A DNA stretch of 64,000 bases from Hyphomonadaceae bacterium (GCA_022841905.1 JALHQO010000007.1:155026-219025); one strand, 5' to 3'. Shown: positions 53,376 to 63,336, counted from the first letter of the stretch. Notes: generated from the letters alone by a model not told the origin. A program made the numbers and translations.

Positions 53376-54599
53376 TCAGCGCGGGACAAGCGCTTCAAGG
53401 CCCGACGCCCGCCACAGCACCGCGCGGGCTGCGCAAACGCCTGTGGCGAAACAGCCTTGCAGCAGATAGCCGCCTGTGGGGGCTTCCCAGTCGAGCATTT
53501 CGCCGGCGGCGTAGACGCCGGGCGCGGCTTTGAGCTCGAGATCGGGCGTTACGCTTTCCCAGGCGACGCCGCCGGCGGTGGAGATTGCGCGTGCTAGGCC
53601 GCGCGGGGCGGTGAGCGTGATCGGCGCGGCTTTGATGAAGGCGGCGAGTTGGGTGGGGTCGTTGGCGAGCGCGCCGCCATTGGCTTCGCGCAGCAGATTG
53701 ATGGCGACGGGCGTGAGGCCGATCGATTTGCGGAGCGTGTTCGAGAGGCTTTCGCCGGAGCGCGTGTGCAGCAGCTTGGCGGTGAGGTCGGCGTGCGTGT
53801 GCGTGGGGCGAAGATCAATGTGGATGCGGGCAGGGCCGGCGTGTTCGCGTAGACTAGCCGAGAGCGCATAGAGCGCGCCGCCTTCGAGGCCATAGGTGGT
53901 GACGATGGCTTCGCCGCGCACGCTCGTGTCGCCAAAGCGAATGGCGATGTTTTTCAGCGGCTCGCCCGCGAAACGCTCGCGGAAGTGATCGCTCCAAACG
54001 ACATTGCAGCCGACGTTGGCGGGTTGAAACGGGGTGAGCGAAACGTCGCGCGCGCGAAGTATTTCGGCCCAACCGCCGTCAGACCCCAGGCGCGGCCAAC
54101 TGGCGCCGCCGAGGGCGAGGATCGTTGCGGCGGGCGTGAGGGATTCTGTGTGACCGTCGTCATGCTGAAACTTTAGCGCGCCGCTTTCATCCCAGCCGAG
54201 CCAACGCAAGCGTGTGCGGATTTCGACACCTTGCGCGGCGAGCCGCGTCAGCCAAGCGCGCAGCAGCGGCGAGGCTTTCATCGCTTTCGGAAATACGCGG
54301 CCGCTGGAGCCGATGAATGTCTCTTGCCCGAGGCCGTTGGCCCACGCGATCAGATCGGCCGGAGTGAACGCTCCAAGCAAAGGCCGCATGCGTTCGGTCG
54401 CCGCGCCATAGCGCTTCACGAATTGGTCGAGCGGTTCGGAGTGCGTGAGATTGAGGCCGCCGCGTCCGGCCATTAGAAACTTGCGGCCAACGCTCGGCAT
54501 GCGTTCGTACACGACGACCCGTTTGCCAGCGGCGCTCAGCACTTCTGCCGCCACCAGCCCTGCGGGACCGGCGCCAATGACGGCGACGGTGTTACTCAT
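53376..54599 (-). CDS. TIGR03862-type flavoprotein
   Basis: 407-aa FAD protein of the HI0933 group. The dinucleotide motif is VAVIGAGPAGLVAAEVLSAA, followed by RKFLMAGRGGLNLTHSEP. Later ILALGGASWPRLGSDG and the closing PTGGYLLQGCFATGVCAARA are conserved. The role of this family is unknown. ATG 54599 overlaps the VOC gene stop by eight bases. Confidence 0.9.
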   Translation of the reverse strand: MSNTVAVIGAGPAGLVAAEVLSAAGKRVVVYERMPSVGRKFLMAGRGGLNLTHSEPLDQFVKRYGAATERMRPLLGAFTPADLIAWANGLGQETFIGSSGRVFPKAMKASPLLRAWLTRLAAQGVEIRTRLRWLGWDESGALKFQHDDGHTESLTPAATILALGGASWPRLGSDGGWAEILRARDVSLTPFQPANVGCNVVWSDHFRERFAGEPLKNIAIRFGDTSVRGEAIVTTYGLEGGALYALSASLREHAGPARIHIDLRPTHTHADLTAKLLHTRSGESLSNTLRKSIGLTPVAINLLREANGGALANDPTQLAAFIKAAPITLTAPRGLARAISTAGGVAWESVTPDLELKAAPGVYAAGEMLDWEAPTGGYLLQGCFATGVCAARAVLWRASGLEALVPR

Positions 54600-54990
54600 G
54601 CGTGTGCGCGCAGGCTTCGATCTTGTTGCCGTCCGGGTCTCGAACGAAGGCGCCGTAATAGTCGGGGTGATATTCGCTGCGCAGGCCCGGCTTGCCGTCT
54701 TCGATGCCGCCTTGTTCGATGGCGGCGATGTAGAAGGCATCGACTTGCGCGCGTGTGGCAGCGCGGAAGGCGATGTGGACGCCGTTGCCCATGCTGGCGG
54801 GCTGGCCATTGATCGGAAGTTGAATCCAGAACGACGGCTTGCCGGGTTTGCCGTAGCCGACGCCAACAAGCTGGCCGCCATATTCAACCGGCATGATCGG
54901 CGCCATGTCGAGCGGCGCGAGGGCTGCGTCGTAAAACGCTTTCGAGCGCTTCATGTTGGTGACGCCGACGGAGACGTGATCGATGCTCAT
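54592..54990 (-). CDS. VOC family protein
   Basis: 132 aa: IDHVSVGVTNMKRSKAFYDA, LVGVGYGKPGKPSFWIQLPI, MGNGVHIAFRAATRAQVDAF, YGAFVRDPDGNKIEACAHTH. Metal ligands His and Glu are in place. Function unassigned. Operon of dienelactone hydrolase, VOC and flavoprotein genes. Confidence 0.87.
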   Translation of the reverse strand: MSIDHVSVGVTNMKRSKAFYDAALAPLDMAPIMPVEYGGQLVGVGYGKPGKPSFWIQLPINGQPASMGNGVHIAFRAATRAQVDAFYIAAIEQGGIEDGKPGLRSEYHPDYYGAFVRDPDGNKIEACAHTHE

Positions 54991-55002
54991 GGGTTGTTGC
55001 TC

Positions 55003-55659
55003 CTAACGCCAGCGCGCAAACCAATCCAACGTGCGCGTCATCGCGAGATCGCGTGACGGCGCGTGGAAATCGCTGCTGCCTTCGCGGCAGAAGCCGTGGC
55101 CGGCGTCGTAGAGATAGAGCGGCGAGTCCGGCGCCGCTAGGCGCACCCGCTCGTAATTCTCCGCCGGGATAGCGGCGTCGCGCGCGCCATAATGCAGCAT
55201 AACAGGGATGCGCGGCGCGTTGGCGCCGAGCAGGTCGGCGATGAGGCGGCCATAGAAGCACGACGCGGCTTTGAGGCCGCTGCACTGCGATGCCGCCACC
55301 CAGCTCGCCGCGCCGCCGTAGCAAAAGCCGGTGACGTAAGCCGGTTGTGGCAACGCGTCGACGGCTGCTTGAATGTCGCCTGCGACTTCCGGCCAAGCTG
55401 CCGCTTTCGCGGCGGCGATGCTTTTCTTCATGCCGTCAGGATCGTGCCCGCCAAGGAACCCGCGCTCGGTTCGGTCATAGAGGCTGGGCGCGATGGCGGT
55501 GTAGCCGGCGGCGGCGAAGCGCGCGCAGATGTCGGCGATATGATCGGTGAGGCCAAAGATCTCCTGCAGCACCACGACGCCGCCGATGGGCTCGCTTGTC
55601 GGTTCGACGCGCAGCGCGGTGATGCGGAAGCCGTCATGTTTCGATTGAAGTTCGATCAT
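55003..55659 (-). CDS. Dienelactone hydrolase family protein
   Basis: 218 aa. The Cys nucleophile is in GFCYGGAASW, the acid in YGARDAAIP and the His in DAGHGFCREG. GGVVVLQEIFGLTDHIADIC is the N-terminal hallmark. Members open carboxymethylene-butenolide rings, but many act on other esters. Starts an operon running down to suhB. Confidence 0.9.
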   Translation of the reverse strand: MIELQSKHDGFRITALRVEPTSEPIGGVVVLQEIFGLTDHIADICARFAAAGYTAIAPSLYDRTERGFLGGHDPDGMKKSIAAAKAAAWPEVAGDIQAAVDALPQPAYVTGFCYGGAASWVAASQCSGLKAASCFYGRLIADLLGANAPRIPVMLHYGARDAAIPAENYERVRLAAPDSPLYLYDAGHGFCREGSSDFHAPSRDLAMTRTLDWFARWR

Positions 55660-55745
55660 GGAGCCTCACTGGCACGGCAGGCGCCGTTCGTCGAGTTTAC
55701 GCGAAAGTGTCTGGCGCGGCGTCAGAGTGCTGGCATGGTTGGCCG

Positions 55746-56669
55746 GTGCTGAAGCGCATTCTTTTTGCCGCACTGGCGTGGGCGGCTTCGGGCGAGGCGC
55801 GCGGTGAGTGCACGAGCGCGCCTGCGGTGGAAGCGTTCGCAGATGCAGCAGCGGGGCCGACGCGCACCGATCGCGCCGGGCGCGTGGTGGCGCCGATCTT
55901 CGTCAATGGCGAAGGGCCGTTCCGGTTCATCGTCGATACCGGCGCCAATCGTTCGGTGCTTTCGGTGCGGCTGGCGGAGCGGCTGGGGCTGACGTCGAGC
56001 GGTGAGGGCGTAGTGCACTCGGTTTACGGATCGGCGCCGGCGCCGTTGGCGCGTGTGGATACGCTGAGCTACGGCGCGCTCGATCTGCCGACCGGCGAGA
56101 TGCCCATTCTCGGCGGCGCGATGATGGCTGGCGAGCATGGGCTTCTTGGCGTCGATGGCATGGCGGGGCGGCGGCTGTTGCTGGATTTTCGTCGTGGCTG
56201 CATCGAGATCGAACCTTCGCGCAATGCGCCGCGCCTGCGCGGTGTCGGCTGGACGACAATCCGTGGTGAAATGCGGTTCGGGCACTTGATCGTGGTCCGC
56301 GCTCGCACCGAGGCGCTGACCGTCAATGTGTTGATTGACACGGGCTCGGACACTTCGCTCGCGAACACCGCGCTTCTGCGTGCAGTCAATGTCCGTCGCG
56401 GGCGGCCGCCAACGTTTACCGAACGCGCGATCAGCGCCACCGGAAGTGGCGCTCTCGCCGATGCGGTTGTTCTGCGTCACATTAGAATTGCAGACTTGGC
56501 CGTGGAGAATGTTGTCGCTTATGTGGGCGACTATCACATTTTCGCGCTGTGGCGGATGCTGGATGAGCCTACGCTTCTGCTCGGTATGGATGTGATCTCG
56601 CAAGCCGATGCGCTGGCGATCGATTACGGGCGCGGTAGCGTGCATTTCCGCGTCATCGGGCGGCGTTAG
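55746..56669 (+). CDS. Single-chain retropepsin-like aspartic protease
   Basis: 307 aa with a signal peptide (LKRILFAALAWAAS). Two aspartic-protease halves: RFIVDTGANRSVLS with DTG at about residues 64-66 and NVLIDTGSDTSLAN with DTG at 198-200. Each also has a Gly-rich flap (HGLLGVDGM, LLGMDVIS). Retroviral-type proteases have one DTG and dimerise; this has both in one chain. Start GTG 55746 gives a good signal peptide. Confidence 0.87.
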   Translation: MLKRILFAALAWAASGEARGECTSAPAVEAFADAAAGPTRTDRAGRVVAPIFVNGEGPFRFIVDTGANRSVLSVRLAERLGLTSSGEGVVHSVYGSAPAPLARVDTLSYGALDLPTGEMPILGGAMMAGEHGLLGVDGMAGRRLLLDFRRGCIEIEPSRNAPRLRGVGWTTIRGEMRFGHLIVVRARTEALTVNVLIDTGSDTSLANTALLRAVNVRRGRPPTFTERAISATGSGALADAVVLRHIRIADLAVENVVAYVGDYHIFALWRMLDEPTLLLGMDVISQADALAIDYGRGSVHFRVIGRR

Positions 56670-57882
56670 TCAGCGCCAGCTTGCCGCGCTCTGTCCAGAG
56701 CACGGAGAGGATGATGCCGATACCTGCGAGCAAGACGCCAACGAGGAACGGTGTTGTGGTGCCGTCGAAGGCGCGGGCGATGAGCCCGCCGAGAATGGCG
56801 CCGCCAGTAGCTGTGACTGCGCCGAACACGGCGGAAGCCGAGCCCGCGACATGGCCCATGTTCGCCATCGCAAGCGCGTTGAAGTTGCTCGACATCAGGC
56901 CGAACACGCAAAAGCCGAGCGCCAGCAAACCCATGAACAGCCAGAAGCTGTCGCCGAAAGCCCAGGCGATCAGCGTGTGCGCAGCAGCGACGGCGGTGAA
57001 CCAGAGCATGCTGATATTGGAAATGCGCCGCATGCCGTACCGCATGACGATGCGTGAATTGGCGAAGGTGCCAAGCGAGATCGCGATGGCGACGGCCGCG
57101 AAGGCGAGCGGGAAGGAGGTCCCGAGTTGGAACACGTCGACATAGAGTTGCTCGGCGCAGGTAATGTAGCCGAAGAGGCACGCGGTCAGGAACGTGGTGG
57201 CGATCATGTAGCCGATCGTCTGCCGATCGCTGAACACGGTCGCGTAACCGCCGGCGATCGAACGCGGCGCGAAAGCGCGGCGGTTCGCCGCCGCTAGCGT
57301 TTCCGGCAGGCGGAAGAACGCCCAGGCGGCGACGCCAACGCCATAGAGTAGCAACGCGCCAAAGATCCACCGCCACGGCGCGATGAAGAGTAACAATTGG
57401 CCAATGCCTGGCGCAATGATCGGCACGATCATGAACACCGTCATCGCCATCGACATGACCTGCGCCATGCGCCGGCCTTCGGTGAGGTCGCGCACGACGG
57501 CGACGGCAATGACGCGTGTGGCGGCGGCGCCAATCCCTTGCAGAGCGCGTGCGGCGAGGAAAAGTTCGAAGCTCGGCGCAACGATACAAAGCACCGAGCC
57601 GACAAGATAAATGCCAAGCGCCCAAAGCAGCACGCTGCGGCGCCCGAACGCGTCGGCCAGCGGCCCGTAGACCAGCTGCGAAATGCCGAACAGGGCAACG
57701 TAAGCGACGATCACCAATTGGCGATCGTTGTCGTTACTCAGCGCGAAATCGCGGCCGATGTCGGGCAGCGCCGGCAGCATGACGTCGATCGCCAGCGCAT
57801 TCAGCGCCGACAATGCTGCGACCATGGCAACGAGTTCAAAGGTTGAAAGCGTCCGCTGGGGAGGAGCGGGGGCCTCAGGCAT
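56653..57882 (-). CDS. Bcr/CflA-type multidrug efflux MFS transporter
   Basis: 409 aa with twelve helices. [40 protein letters not shown] and [19 protein letters not shown] are Bcr/CflA signatures. It overlaps the ychF stop by eight bases at its start and the protease gene by 17 bases at its end. A likely drug exporter; an odd passenger of a translation operon. Confidence 0.9.
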   Translation of the reverse strand: MPEAPAPPQRTLSTFELVAMVAALSALNALAIDVMLPALPDIGRDFALSNDNDRQLVIVAYVALFGISQLVYGPLADAFGRRSVLLWALGIYLVGSVLCIVAPSFELFLAARALQGIGAAATRVIAVAVVRDLTEGRRMAQVMSMAMTVFMIVPIIAPGIGQLLLFIAPWRWIFGALLLYGVGVAAWAFFRLPETLAAANRRAFAPRSIAGGYATVFSDRQTIGYMIATTFLTACLFGYITCAEQLYVDVFQLGTSFPLAFAAVAIAISLGTFANSRIVMRYGMRRISNISMLWFTAVAAAHTLIAWAFGDSFWLFMGLLALGFCVFGLMSSNFNALAMANMGHVAGSASAVFGAVTATGGAILGGLIARAFDGTTTPFLVGVLLAGIGIILSVLWTERGKLALTNAAR

Positions 57883-58972
57883 TAAATCTGAAATGCATCA
57901 CGTCGCCTTCCTTGACGACGTACTCCTTGCCTTCGAGGCGCATCTTGCCGGCTTCCTTGGCGCCGCTTTCGCCTTTGTAGGTGATGTAATCGTCGTAAGA
58001 GATGGTTTCGGCGCGGATGAAGCCTTTTTCGAAATCGCCATGGATGACGCCTGCGGCTTGCGGCGCGGTCCAGCCTTTTTCGATCGTCCAAGCGCGCGCT
58101 TCCTTGGGGCCGACGGTGAAATAGGTTTGCAGGCCGAGCAGATTGTAGCCGGCGTGGATGAGCTTGGTGAGGCCAGGCTCTTGCAGGCCGACAGTTTCGA
58201 GAAACTCCACTTGTTCTTCGTCCGACAGCGCGGCGATTTCCGCTTCGATCTGCGCGCAGATGATGACGCAGGCTGCGTGTTCGAGTTTGGCGCGTTCTTG
58301 CACGCGCGCAGTGTGATCGTTGCCGCCGGCTGCGTCGGCTTCGTTGACGTTGCAGACATAGAGCACAGGAAGTGCTGTCAGCAGCTGCAGCATGTGGAAG
58401 GCCTTTTCTTCCTCGGCCGCACGCTTGGTGTGACGCGCGGGCTTGCCTTCTTCGAGTAGCGCTTTGGCGCGCAGCACGAGATCGAGCGTGAGCTTGGACT
58501 CCTTGTCGCCGCCCTTGGCCTTTTTCTCGAGATTGGAGACGCGCTTCTCGAGGCTTTCGAGATCGGCGAGCATCAGTTCAGTCTCGACCGTCTCCAGATC
58601 CGCGATCGGATCGATGCGGCCCTCGACGTGGGTGATATCGTCGTTTTCGAAACAGCGCAGCACGTAAGCGATGGCGTCGCATTCGCGGATGTTGGCGAGG
58701 AATTGGTTGCCCAGGCCTTCGCCTTTCGAGGCGCCGCGCACGAGGCCGGCAATGTCGACGAAGTTCATGCGCGTCGGAATGATCTCTTTCGAGCCGGCGA
58801 TGGCTGCGAGCTTCGCCAGGCGCGGCTCGGGCATCGCCACTTCACCGACATTCGGCTCGATGGTGCAAAACGGATAGTTCGCCGCTTGCGCAGCGGCGGT
58901 CTTCGTCAACGCATTGAAGAGCGTCGATTTGCCGACATTGGGCAAACCGACGATGCCGCACTTAAAGCCCAT
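57875..58972 (-). CDS. ychF: Ribosome-binding ATPase YchF
   Basis: 365 aa. [20 protein letters not shown] is the P-loop, [20 protein letters not shown] follows, and [11 protein letters not shown] carries the N-x-x-E motif that makes this protein use ATP. The C-terminal TGS domain ends with [10 protein letters not shown]. Start 14 bases below the TPR gene. Confidence 0.96.
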   Translation of the reverse strand: MGFKCGIVGLPNVGKSTLFNALTKTAAAQAANYPFCTIEPNVGEVAMPEPRLAKLAAIAGSKEIIPTRMNFVDIAGLVRGASKGEGLGNQFLANIRECDAIAYVLRCFENDDITHVEGRIDPIADLETVETELMLADLESLEKRVSNLEKKAKGGDKESKLTLDLVLRAKALLEEGKPARHTKRAAEEEKAFHMLQLLTALPVLYVCNVNEADAAGGNDHTARVQERAKLEHAACVIICAQIEAEIAALSDEEQVEFLETVGLQEPGLTKLIHAGYNLLGLQTYFTVGPKEARAWTIEKGWTAPQAAGVIHGDFEKGFIRAETISYDDYITYKGESGAKEAGKMRLEGKEYVVKEGDVMHFRFNA

Positions 58973-58986
58973 AATCGTTCCCTTGT

Positions 58987-59730
58987 TTAGCCGCGCCCGA
59001 GGGCTTTTGCGGCAATGTCCCGCCAGATGCGAGCCTCGGCGCGCAGCGGCGGCGCAATTTTTTGAAGGCGCCGTTCGATCTCGGCTAAGCCGATCTCAGC
59101 GTCTTCGCGCCGGCCGGTATTGGCCATGAACGCGACATAGCGACCGCCGCCTTCCAGGCCCGGAACGCGGTCGGCGGCGAAGCGGAAAGCGTCGTCGGCC
59201 TCTTCGTTGCGGCCCAAGCCTTCGTAAGCGCGCGCGAACATGAGCGCGGTTGTCGCCGCAGTCGCTTCGCGTCCGCCCAGCGCTTTCACCTGCTCGAGGC
59301 GCTTGAGTGCATCGGCCCAACGTTGGAGTTCCAAGAGCGCGTTGGCTTGGCCGAGCAATATAGTGGGATCGTCAGCCCATTGTCCTTCGATGCACTGCGC
59401 CCATCGGGCTTCGGCGTCGCTCCAGCGGCCGAGTGCGGCCGCGGCTTGCGCGACCCGCATACGGTTGCCGACCGTGGGCGTCTCTTCCAGCGCACGTAAC
59501 GCATTTCGATAGTCGCGATCGGGATCGATCGCCAAGCGCGCCACTTTGCCGACGCCGCGCGCGGTGCGCCCGCCCATCATTTCCGGCATGAGCACGGCGA
59601 AGAAATAAAACGCCGGCGCGATCAACGGGCCGATGATGAACAACCATAGCCAAAACATCTCGCGCCCGGTGCGGATCACGTGCACGCCGCAAAGTACGGA
59701 CGGCACGTAGGTGAGGATGAGCATGATCAT
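58987..59730 (-). CDS. Membrane-anchored TPR protein
   Basis: 247 aa. Two N-terminal helices ([17 protein letters not shown] and [20 protein letters not shown]) anchor it; TPR-like repeats follow ([60 protein letters not shown]). Role unknown. ATG 59730 overlaps the pth stop (ATGA), in the rplY-pth-ychF operon. Confidence 0.85.
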   Translation of the reverse strand: MIMLILTYVPSVLCGVHVIRTGREMFWLWLFIIGPLIAPAFYFFAVLMPEMMGGRTARGVGKVARLAIDPDRDYRNALRALEETPTVGNRMRVAQAAAALGRWSDAEARWAQCIEGQWADDPTILLGQANALLELQRWADALKRLEQVKALGGREATAATTALMFARAYEGLGRNEEADDAFRFAADRVPGLEGGGRYVAFMANTGRREDAEIGLAEIERRLQKIAPPLRAEARIWRDIAAKALGRG

Positions 59731-60338
59731 GGCTCGTCTCCCACAGGCTTGCGCGGATCGGCTTTGGCCGCTGGCGCGAGGCGCATGACTTCGCCTTGGT
59801 ATTTTTCGTCGTCGCCTTTCGCCAGCATTGGCGCTGCTTTTGCGCAGGCATCGAGCAGGGCTTTCACCCACTCTTCTTCGATCTTGTAGAAATCGCTCAG
59901 CACGTAGTGGTGCACGAGTTCTTTTTGACCCGGGTGCCCGACGCCTAGCCGCGCGCGCCGGAAGCCTTCGCCCACAGGTGAAGCGATGATCGAGCGGATG
60001 CCGTTATGGCCCGCCGCGCCGCCGCCCGTCTTCATGCGGAAGCGGCCGGGCGCCAGATCGATCTCGTCATAGAAGACGACCACGTCGTGCGGCGAGAGCT
60101 TATGAAAGTTCGCCGCTTCGCCGACAGCGCGACCGCTTTCGTTCATGTAGGTCTGCGGCTTCAAGATGAGCGTACGCACGCCGTCGATATGACCCTCGGC
60201 CAGCTCGCCCTGAAACTTCTTCTTCCACGGACCGAAGCCATGCGCGCGCGCCATCGCATCGGCTGCCATGAAGCCGATATTGTGCCGGTTGTTCGCGTAT
60301 TTCGCGCCCGGATTGCCGAGGCCCACAAGGAGCAGCAT
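59727..60338 (-). CDS. pth: Peptidyl-tRNA hydrolase Pth
   Basis: 203 aa. [20 protein letters not shown] with catalytic His, then [39 protein letters not shown] and [15 protein letters not shown]. It frees peptides from drop-off tRNAs. The C-terminal tail ([20 protein letters not shown]) is longer than in E. coli. 42 bases below rplY. Confidence 0.96.
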   Translation of the reverse strand: MLLLVGLGNPGAKYANNRHNIGFMAADAMARAHGFGPWKKKFQGELAEGHIDGVRTLILKPQTYMNESGRAVGEAANFHKLSPHDVVVFYDEIDLAPGRFRMKTGGGAAGHNGIRSIIASPVGEGFRRARLGVGHPGQKELVHHYVLSDFYKIEEEWVKALLDACAKAAPMLAKGDDEKYQGEVMRLAPAAKADPRKPVGDEP

Positions 60339-60380
60339 GATTGCCTTCTAGCCTTCCCGTTTGCGGGAAGGGAAGGCGGA

Positions 60381-61019
60381 TCAGCCTTCCTTCTTCTCGC
60401 CTTCGGCTGCCGGTGCGGCGGCGTCAGGCGTGGCGACCGCTGCCGGTTCCGCTTCCGCCTTGCGGCCGGCGATGGTGGCGACGGTGAAGTCGCGGTCGCG
60501 GATGAACGGGCGCGCGCCGTCCGGCAACGTGATCGACGAAATGTGGATCGACTCGCCGATTTCGCGGCCGGTGAGATCGACGACGATCTCTTCCGGAATC
60601 TTGTTGGCCTTGCACTTCAGCTTGATCGTGTGGCGCACGATGTTGAGCACGCCGCCGCGCTTCAGGCCGGGCGACGCTTCATGGTTCTTGAAGTGCACGA
60701 CGACTTCGATGGCGATCTCGGCGTTTTCTTCGACGCGATAGAGATCGATATGGATCGGCTTGTCGCTGACCGGGTGAAACTGGATCGCGCGCGGGATCAC
60801 CGGCTGCTTCTCGCCTTGGTGGTTGAGCTCAACCATGTGCGAGAGGAACTTGCCCGAGCGGATCGCCATTTCGACGTCCTTGGCGTTGATCTCGATCGGG
60901 ATCGAGCCGCGCTCGCCGCCATAGAGGATGCCGGGGATCAGGCCGCCATTGCGGGTGGCGCGGGCGCCGCCAGTGCCGGTGCGGTCGCGCTTTTCAACGT
61001 TCAGAACAATGCCGGCCAT
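60381..61019 (-). CDS. rplY: 50S ribosomal protein bL25 (Ctc type)
   Basis: 212 aa. The N-terminal 5S-binding domain and a C-terminal TL5-like domain are both present; RDRTGTGGARATRNGGLIPG, HPVSDKPIHIDLYRV, and a Glu/Ala-rich tail. Binds 5S rRNA. First gene of the rplY-pth-TPR-ychF-MFS operon. Confidence 0.95.
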   Translation of the reverse strand: MAGIVLNVEKRDRTGTGGARATRNGGLIPGILYGGERGSIPIEINAKDVEMAIRSGKFLSHMVELNHQGEKQPVIPRAIQFHPVSDKPIHIDLYRVEENAEIAIEVVVHFKNHEASPGLKRGGVLNIVRHTIKLKCKANKIPEEIVVDLTGREIGESIHISSITLPDGARPFIRDRDFTVATIAGRKAEAEPAAVATPDAAAPAAEGEKKEG

Positions 61020-61089
61020 GGCGATGGGCCCTCGAAATCCGCTGGTGTCGGAAAAATGGAAGCGGGGCTTCTAGCGGAAGCAGGGGGTG

Positions 61090-61140
61090 AGGGCAATAAG
61101 GCAGGAGGGCAAAGGGGCAATGCGCTACTGCCTTATTTGC
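61090..61140. repeat. Octamer repeat with inverted arm at a stop codon
   Basis: 61090-61121 is four eight-base units: AGGGCAAT, AAGGCAGG, AGGGCAAA, GGGGCAAT. CTGCCTTATTTGC (61128-61140) is the reverse of the first two units with one extra base. It encodes the last residues (PQIRQ) and is next to the stop of the minus-strand hydrolase. The RNA can fold into a long hairpin. Compare 41956-42043. Confidence 0.65.
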
Positions 61141-62030
61141 GGCCCGCCAGAGGGGTCGGGATCGGTCGCGCCCGCGGCGGGCGGATCGGCAGGCTCGCGG
61201 CCCTCGGCCTCCGAGATGGCCTGTTCGAAAGCGCCCAGCAGGGCCGGGACGCAGCAGGCGTTGAGGAAATGGTCGCCACCGGGGACCGAGATTAGGGTGT
61301 GGCCGTATTCCGAGGCGATGCGCTGGTCGGCCTCGAGGGGCACGAACGTGTCGTTGTCGCCGTGGACGAAGACGACCGGTTGCCGGAGGCCCCGGAGCGC
61401 GTCCCAGACCGCCGGCAGCTGCGGGCCTTGGGCAGACACTTCCGTGATCGAGTTGCGCAGGTCGCGCGGCAGCACGCCCTGGACGACGCGGCCGAGGCCG
61501 AACATGCGGCGCGCCGTGGGGCCGCGATCGCCGAAATAGGCTGACACCAACACGACGGCGTCGACGCGATCAGCGTAGCGCTGCGCCATCATTGTGGCGA
61601 CTGGCGCGCCGAAGCTTTGGCCGACGAGCAGCACGCGCTGGCTGGGGCGCGCTTCAAGCATCGGCGCCAGCGCATCGGCTTGCTTGGCGATGTCGCGCAC
61701 GGCGTCTTCCGGCTCGGAGGTGCGGAAACCTGGGCGGTCGGCGACGATGAGTTCGCGTGTGTCGGGGAGGCCGGCAATGGTCGGCGCCCAATATTCGCTC
61801 CAGGACGGCGTGCCGGTGATGATGACGACTTTCCAGTCGGCGTCAGCACGCTCGGGCGTCTGCAGCGCAGAGATGCGCCAGGCTTCCGGCACGCCCGCCG
61901 CGAACTCGATGCGCTCCATCGTCCCTGGCGGATAGGCCGACGAGGTCGGGAAGCGGTCGTTCTCATCCTCGCTCGTGCCGACGGCGCAAGCGGTGAGGGC
62001 GAGGGCGGCGAAGAGGAGGATGCGGCGCAT
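61125..62030 (-). CDS. Alpha/beta hydrolase lipoprotein
   Basis: 301 aa. Lipobox in LALTAC after ILLFAALALTAC. The fold has VVIITGTPSWSEYWAPTIAG, Ser nucleophile in LVGQSFGAPVA, an acid in VHGDNDTFVP and the His in GGDHFLNAC. Its C-terminal residues are encoded by a repeat. The ATG at 62030 is chosen over 62063 because it starts the signal. Confidence 0.85.
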   Translation of the reverse strand: MRRILLFAALALTACAVGTSEDENDRFPTSSAYPPGTMERIEFAAGVPEAWRISALQTPERADADWKVVIITGTPSWSEYWAPTIAGLPDTRELIVADRPGFRTSEPEDAVRDIAKQADALAPMLEARPSQRVLLVGQSFGAPVATMMAQRYADRVDAVVLVSAYFGDRGPTARRMFGLGRVVQGVLPRDLRNSITEVSAQGPQLPAVWDALRGLRQPVVFVHGDNDTFVPLEADQRIASEYGHTLISVPGGDHFLNACCVPALLGAFEQAISEAEGREPADPPAAGATDPDPSGGPQIRQ

Positions 62031-62110
62031 GCGCTCGGATGTAGCGAGCCTGCCGAGTGACAACTAGGGACTTGATTCAGATCAATGCGGGTTGGGGGAG
62101 GAGGGGTTTT

Positions 62111-62140
62111 CCTAAAGTTGACGCCTGCGTCATTTTTAGG
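62111..62140. promoter_or_regulatory. 30-bp imperfect palindrome before the diiron gene
   Basis: CCTAAAGTTGACGCC and TGCGTCATTTTTAGG are near-reverse complements: 12 of 15 positions pair, including CCTAAA with TTTAGG and TGACGC with GCGTCA. It lies directly before AGGGAGG and ten bases before the ATG at 62150. A dimeric repressor site is the natural reading; an RNA hairpin is the alternative. Confidence 0.6.
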
Positions 62141-62149
62141 GAGGACCCC

Positions 62150-63271
62150 ATGCGCGTCACGATTGTGAATGAGCCCCCGCAAGAGGTGCGCACGTTCGGA
62201 CCTGATGATCTCGCCGACAAACTCAGCATGGACGATGTCGAGACGATCCGCGAAATCTTCCACACGCCGCTGACCGGTTCGTTCAACTGGGACTACGACA
62301 GCGCCAACGCGAAAATTCGCCGGCTCTACGAACTGGGCAAGAAGTTCAACTGGAACCCGACGTCGGACGTCGATTGGGACGCGCTGTGCGACATGAACGA
62401 TTTTCCGATGGAGGAATCCATCGGCGCGCTGAACGGTTATCCCGAGTACGAGAAGCTTTCGCGCGAAGAGAAGGTGGCGTTTGCCTGGAAGGGCCACGCC
62501 CAAACGATGAGTCAATTCCTGCATGGCGAGCAGGGCGCGTTGTTGGTTGCCTCGCAGCTCGTATCGTGCGCGCCGACGGCGGACGCCAAACTCTATGCGG
62601 CGTCGCAGACCTTTGACGAAGCGCGTCACGTCGAAGTCTTCAATCAATATCTGCGTCAGCGCTGCGGACGCGTCTATCCAATCAACAAAAATCTAAAGGC
62701 GCTGATCGACAAGGTGCTCGCCGATGAACGCTGGGATCTCAAATTCATCGGCATGCAGCTGATCATCGAAGGCTTGGCGCTGGCCGCTTTCGGCACGCAA
62801 ATACGGACGACGAAAGACCCGCTGCTAAAACAAGTGGTCGAGTTGGTGATGCGCGACGAAGGCCGTCACGTGGCGTTCGGCGTCAACTATCTCGAAGATT
62901 GGATCAAGGCGCTGCCGCAAGAAGAAATCGAGGATCGCGCCGAGTTCGCATATCAGGCTTGTGCGATCATGCGTGACCGGCTGTTTGGTCTGGACGTGAT
63001 GCGCGAGTACGGCTTCGATCTTGAAGAGACGAAGAAGTACATCATGGACAGTGTCGTGATTAACCTGTTCCGCGAGCTTTTGTTCGAACGCATCATGCCG
63101 AACCTGAAGCGTGTCGGTCTGCTGACGGATCGCGTGCGGCCAAAGTACGAAGCGCTCGGCGCGCTGAAGTATGAGGATCTCGCCGGCGATGTGATGATCG
63201 ACTGGGCGACGCTGGAAAAGCCGTTGCCGACCAAGGAGAATCTGGCCGCCGCCAAAGTGGCCGCCGAATAA
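62150..63271 (+). CDS. Diiron ferritin-like protein
   Basis: 373 aa. A four-helix diiron site is seen: Glu127, Glu157 with His160 (DEARHVEVF), Glu207, and Glu237 with His240 (DEGRHVAFG). This spacing fits R2-like or AurF-like oxygenases rather than true ferritins. The conserved His and Glu are complete, so it should bind two irons. Function is unknown; a fatty acid or aromatic oxidation is possible. AGGGAGG precedes the ATG, and a palindrome lies just before it. Confidence 0.85.
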   Translation: MRVTIVNEPPQEVRTFGPDDLADKLSMDDVETIREIFHTPLTGSFNWDYDSANAKIRRLYELGKKFNWNPTSDVDWDALCDMNDFPMEESIGALNGYPEYEKLSREEKVAFAWKGHAQTMSQFLHGEQGALLVASQLVSCAPTADAKLYAASQTFDEARHVEVFNQYLRQRCGRVYPINKNLKALIDKVLADERWDLKFIGMQLIIEGLALAAFGTQIRTTKDPLLKQVVELVMRDEGRHVAFGVNYLEDWIKALPQEEIEDRAEFAYQACAIMRDRLFGLDVMREYGFDLEETKKYIMDSVVINLFRELLFERIMPNLKRVGLLTDRVRPKYEALGALKYEDLAGDVMIDWATLEKPLPTKENLAAAKVAAE

Positions 63272-63285
63272 GTCTCTCCAACTGA

Positions 63286-63313
63286 CGCGGCGGCGCTGAA
63301 AGGCGTCGCCGCG
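63286..63313. terminator. Terminator of the diiron gene
   Basis: CGCGGCG (63286-63292) pairs with CGCCGCG (63307-63313) around a 14-base loop; ACTTTT follows on the plus strand. It begins 15 bases after the stop. Confidence 0.62.
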
Positions 63314-63336
63314 ACTTTTCAGGCGTGCGCTTCGCC

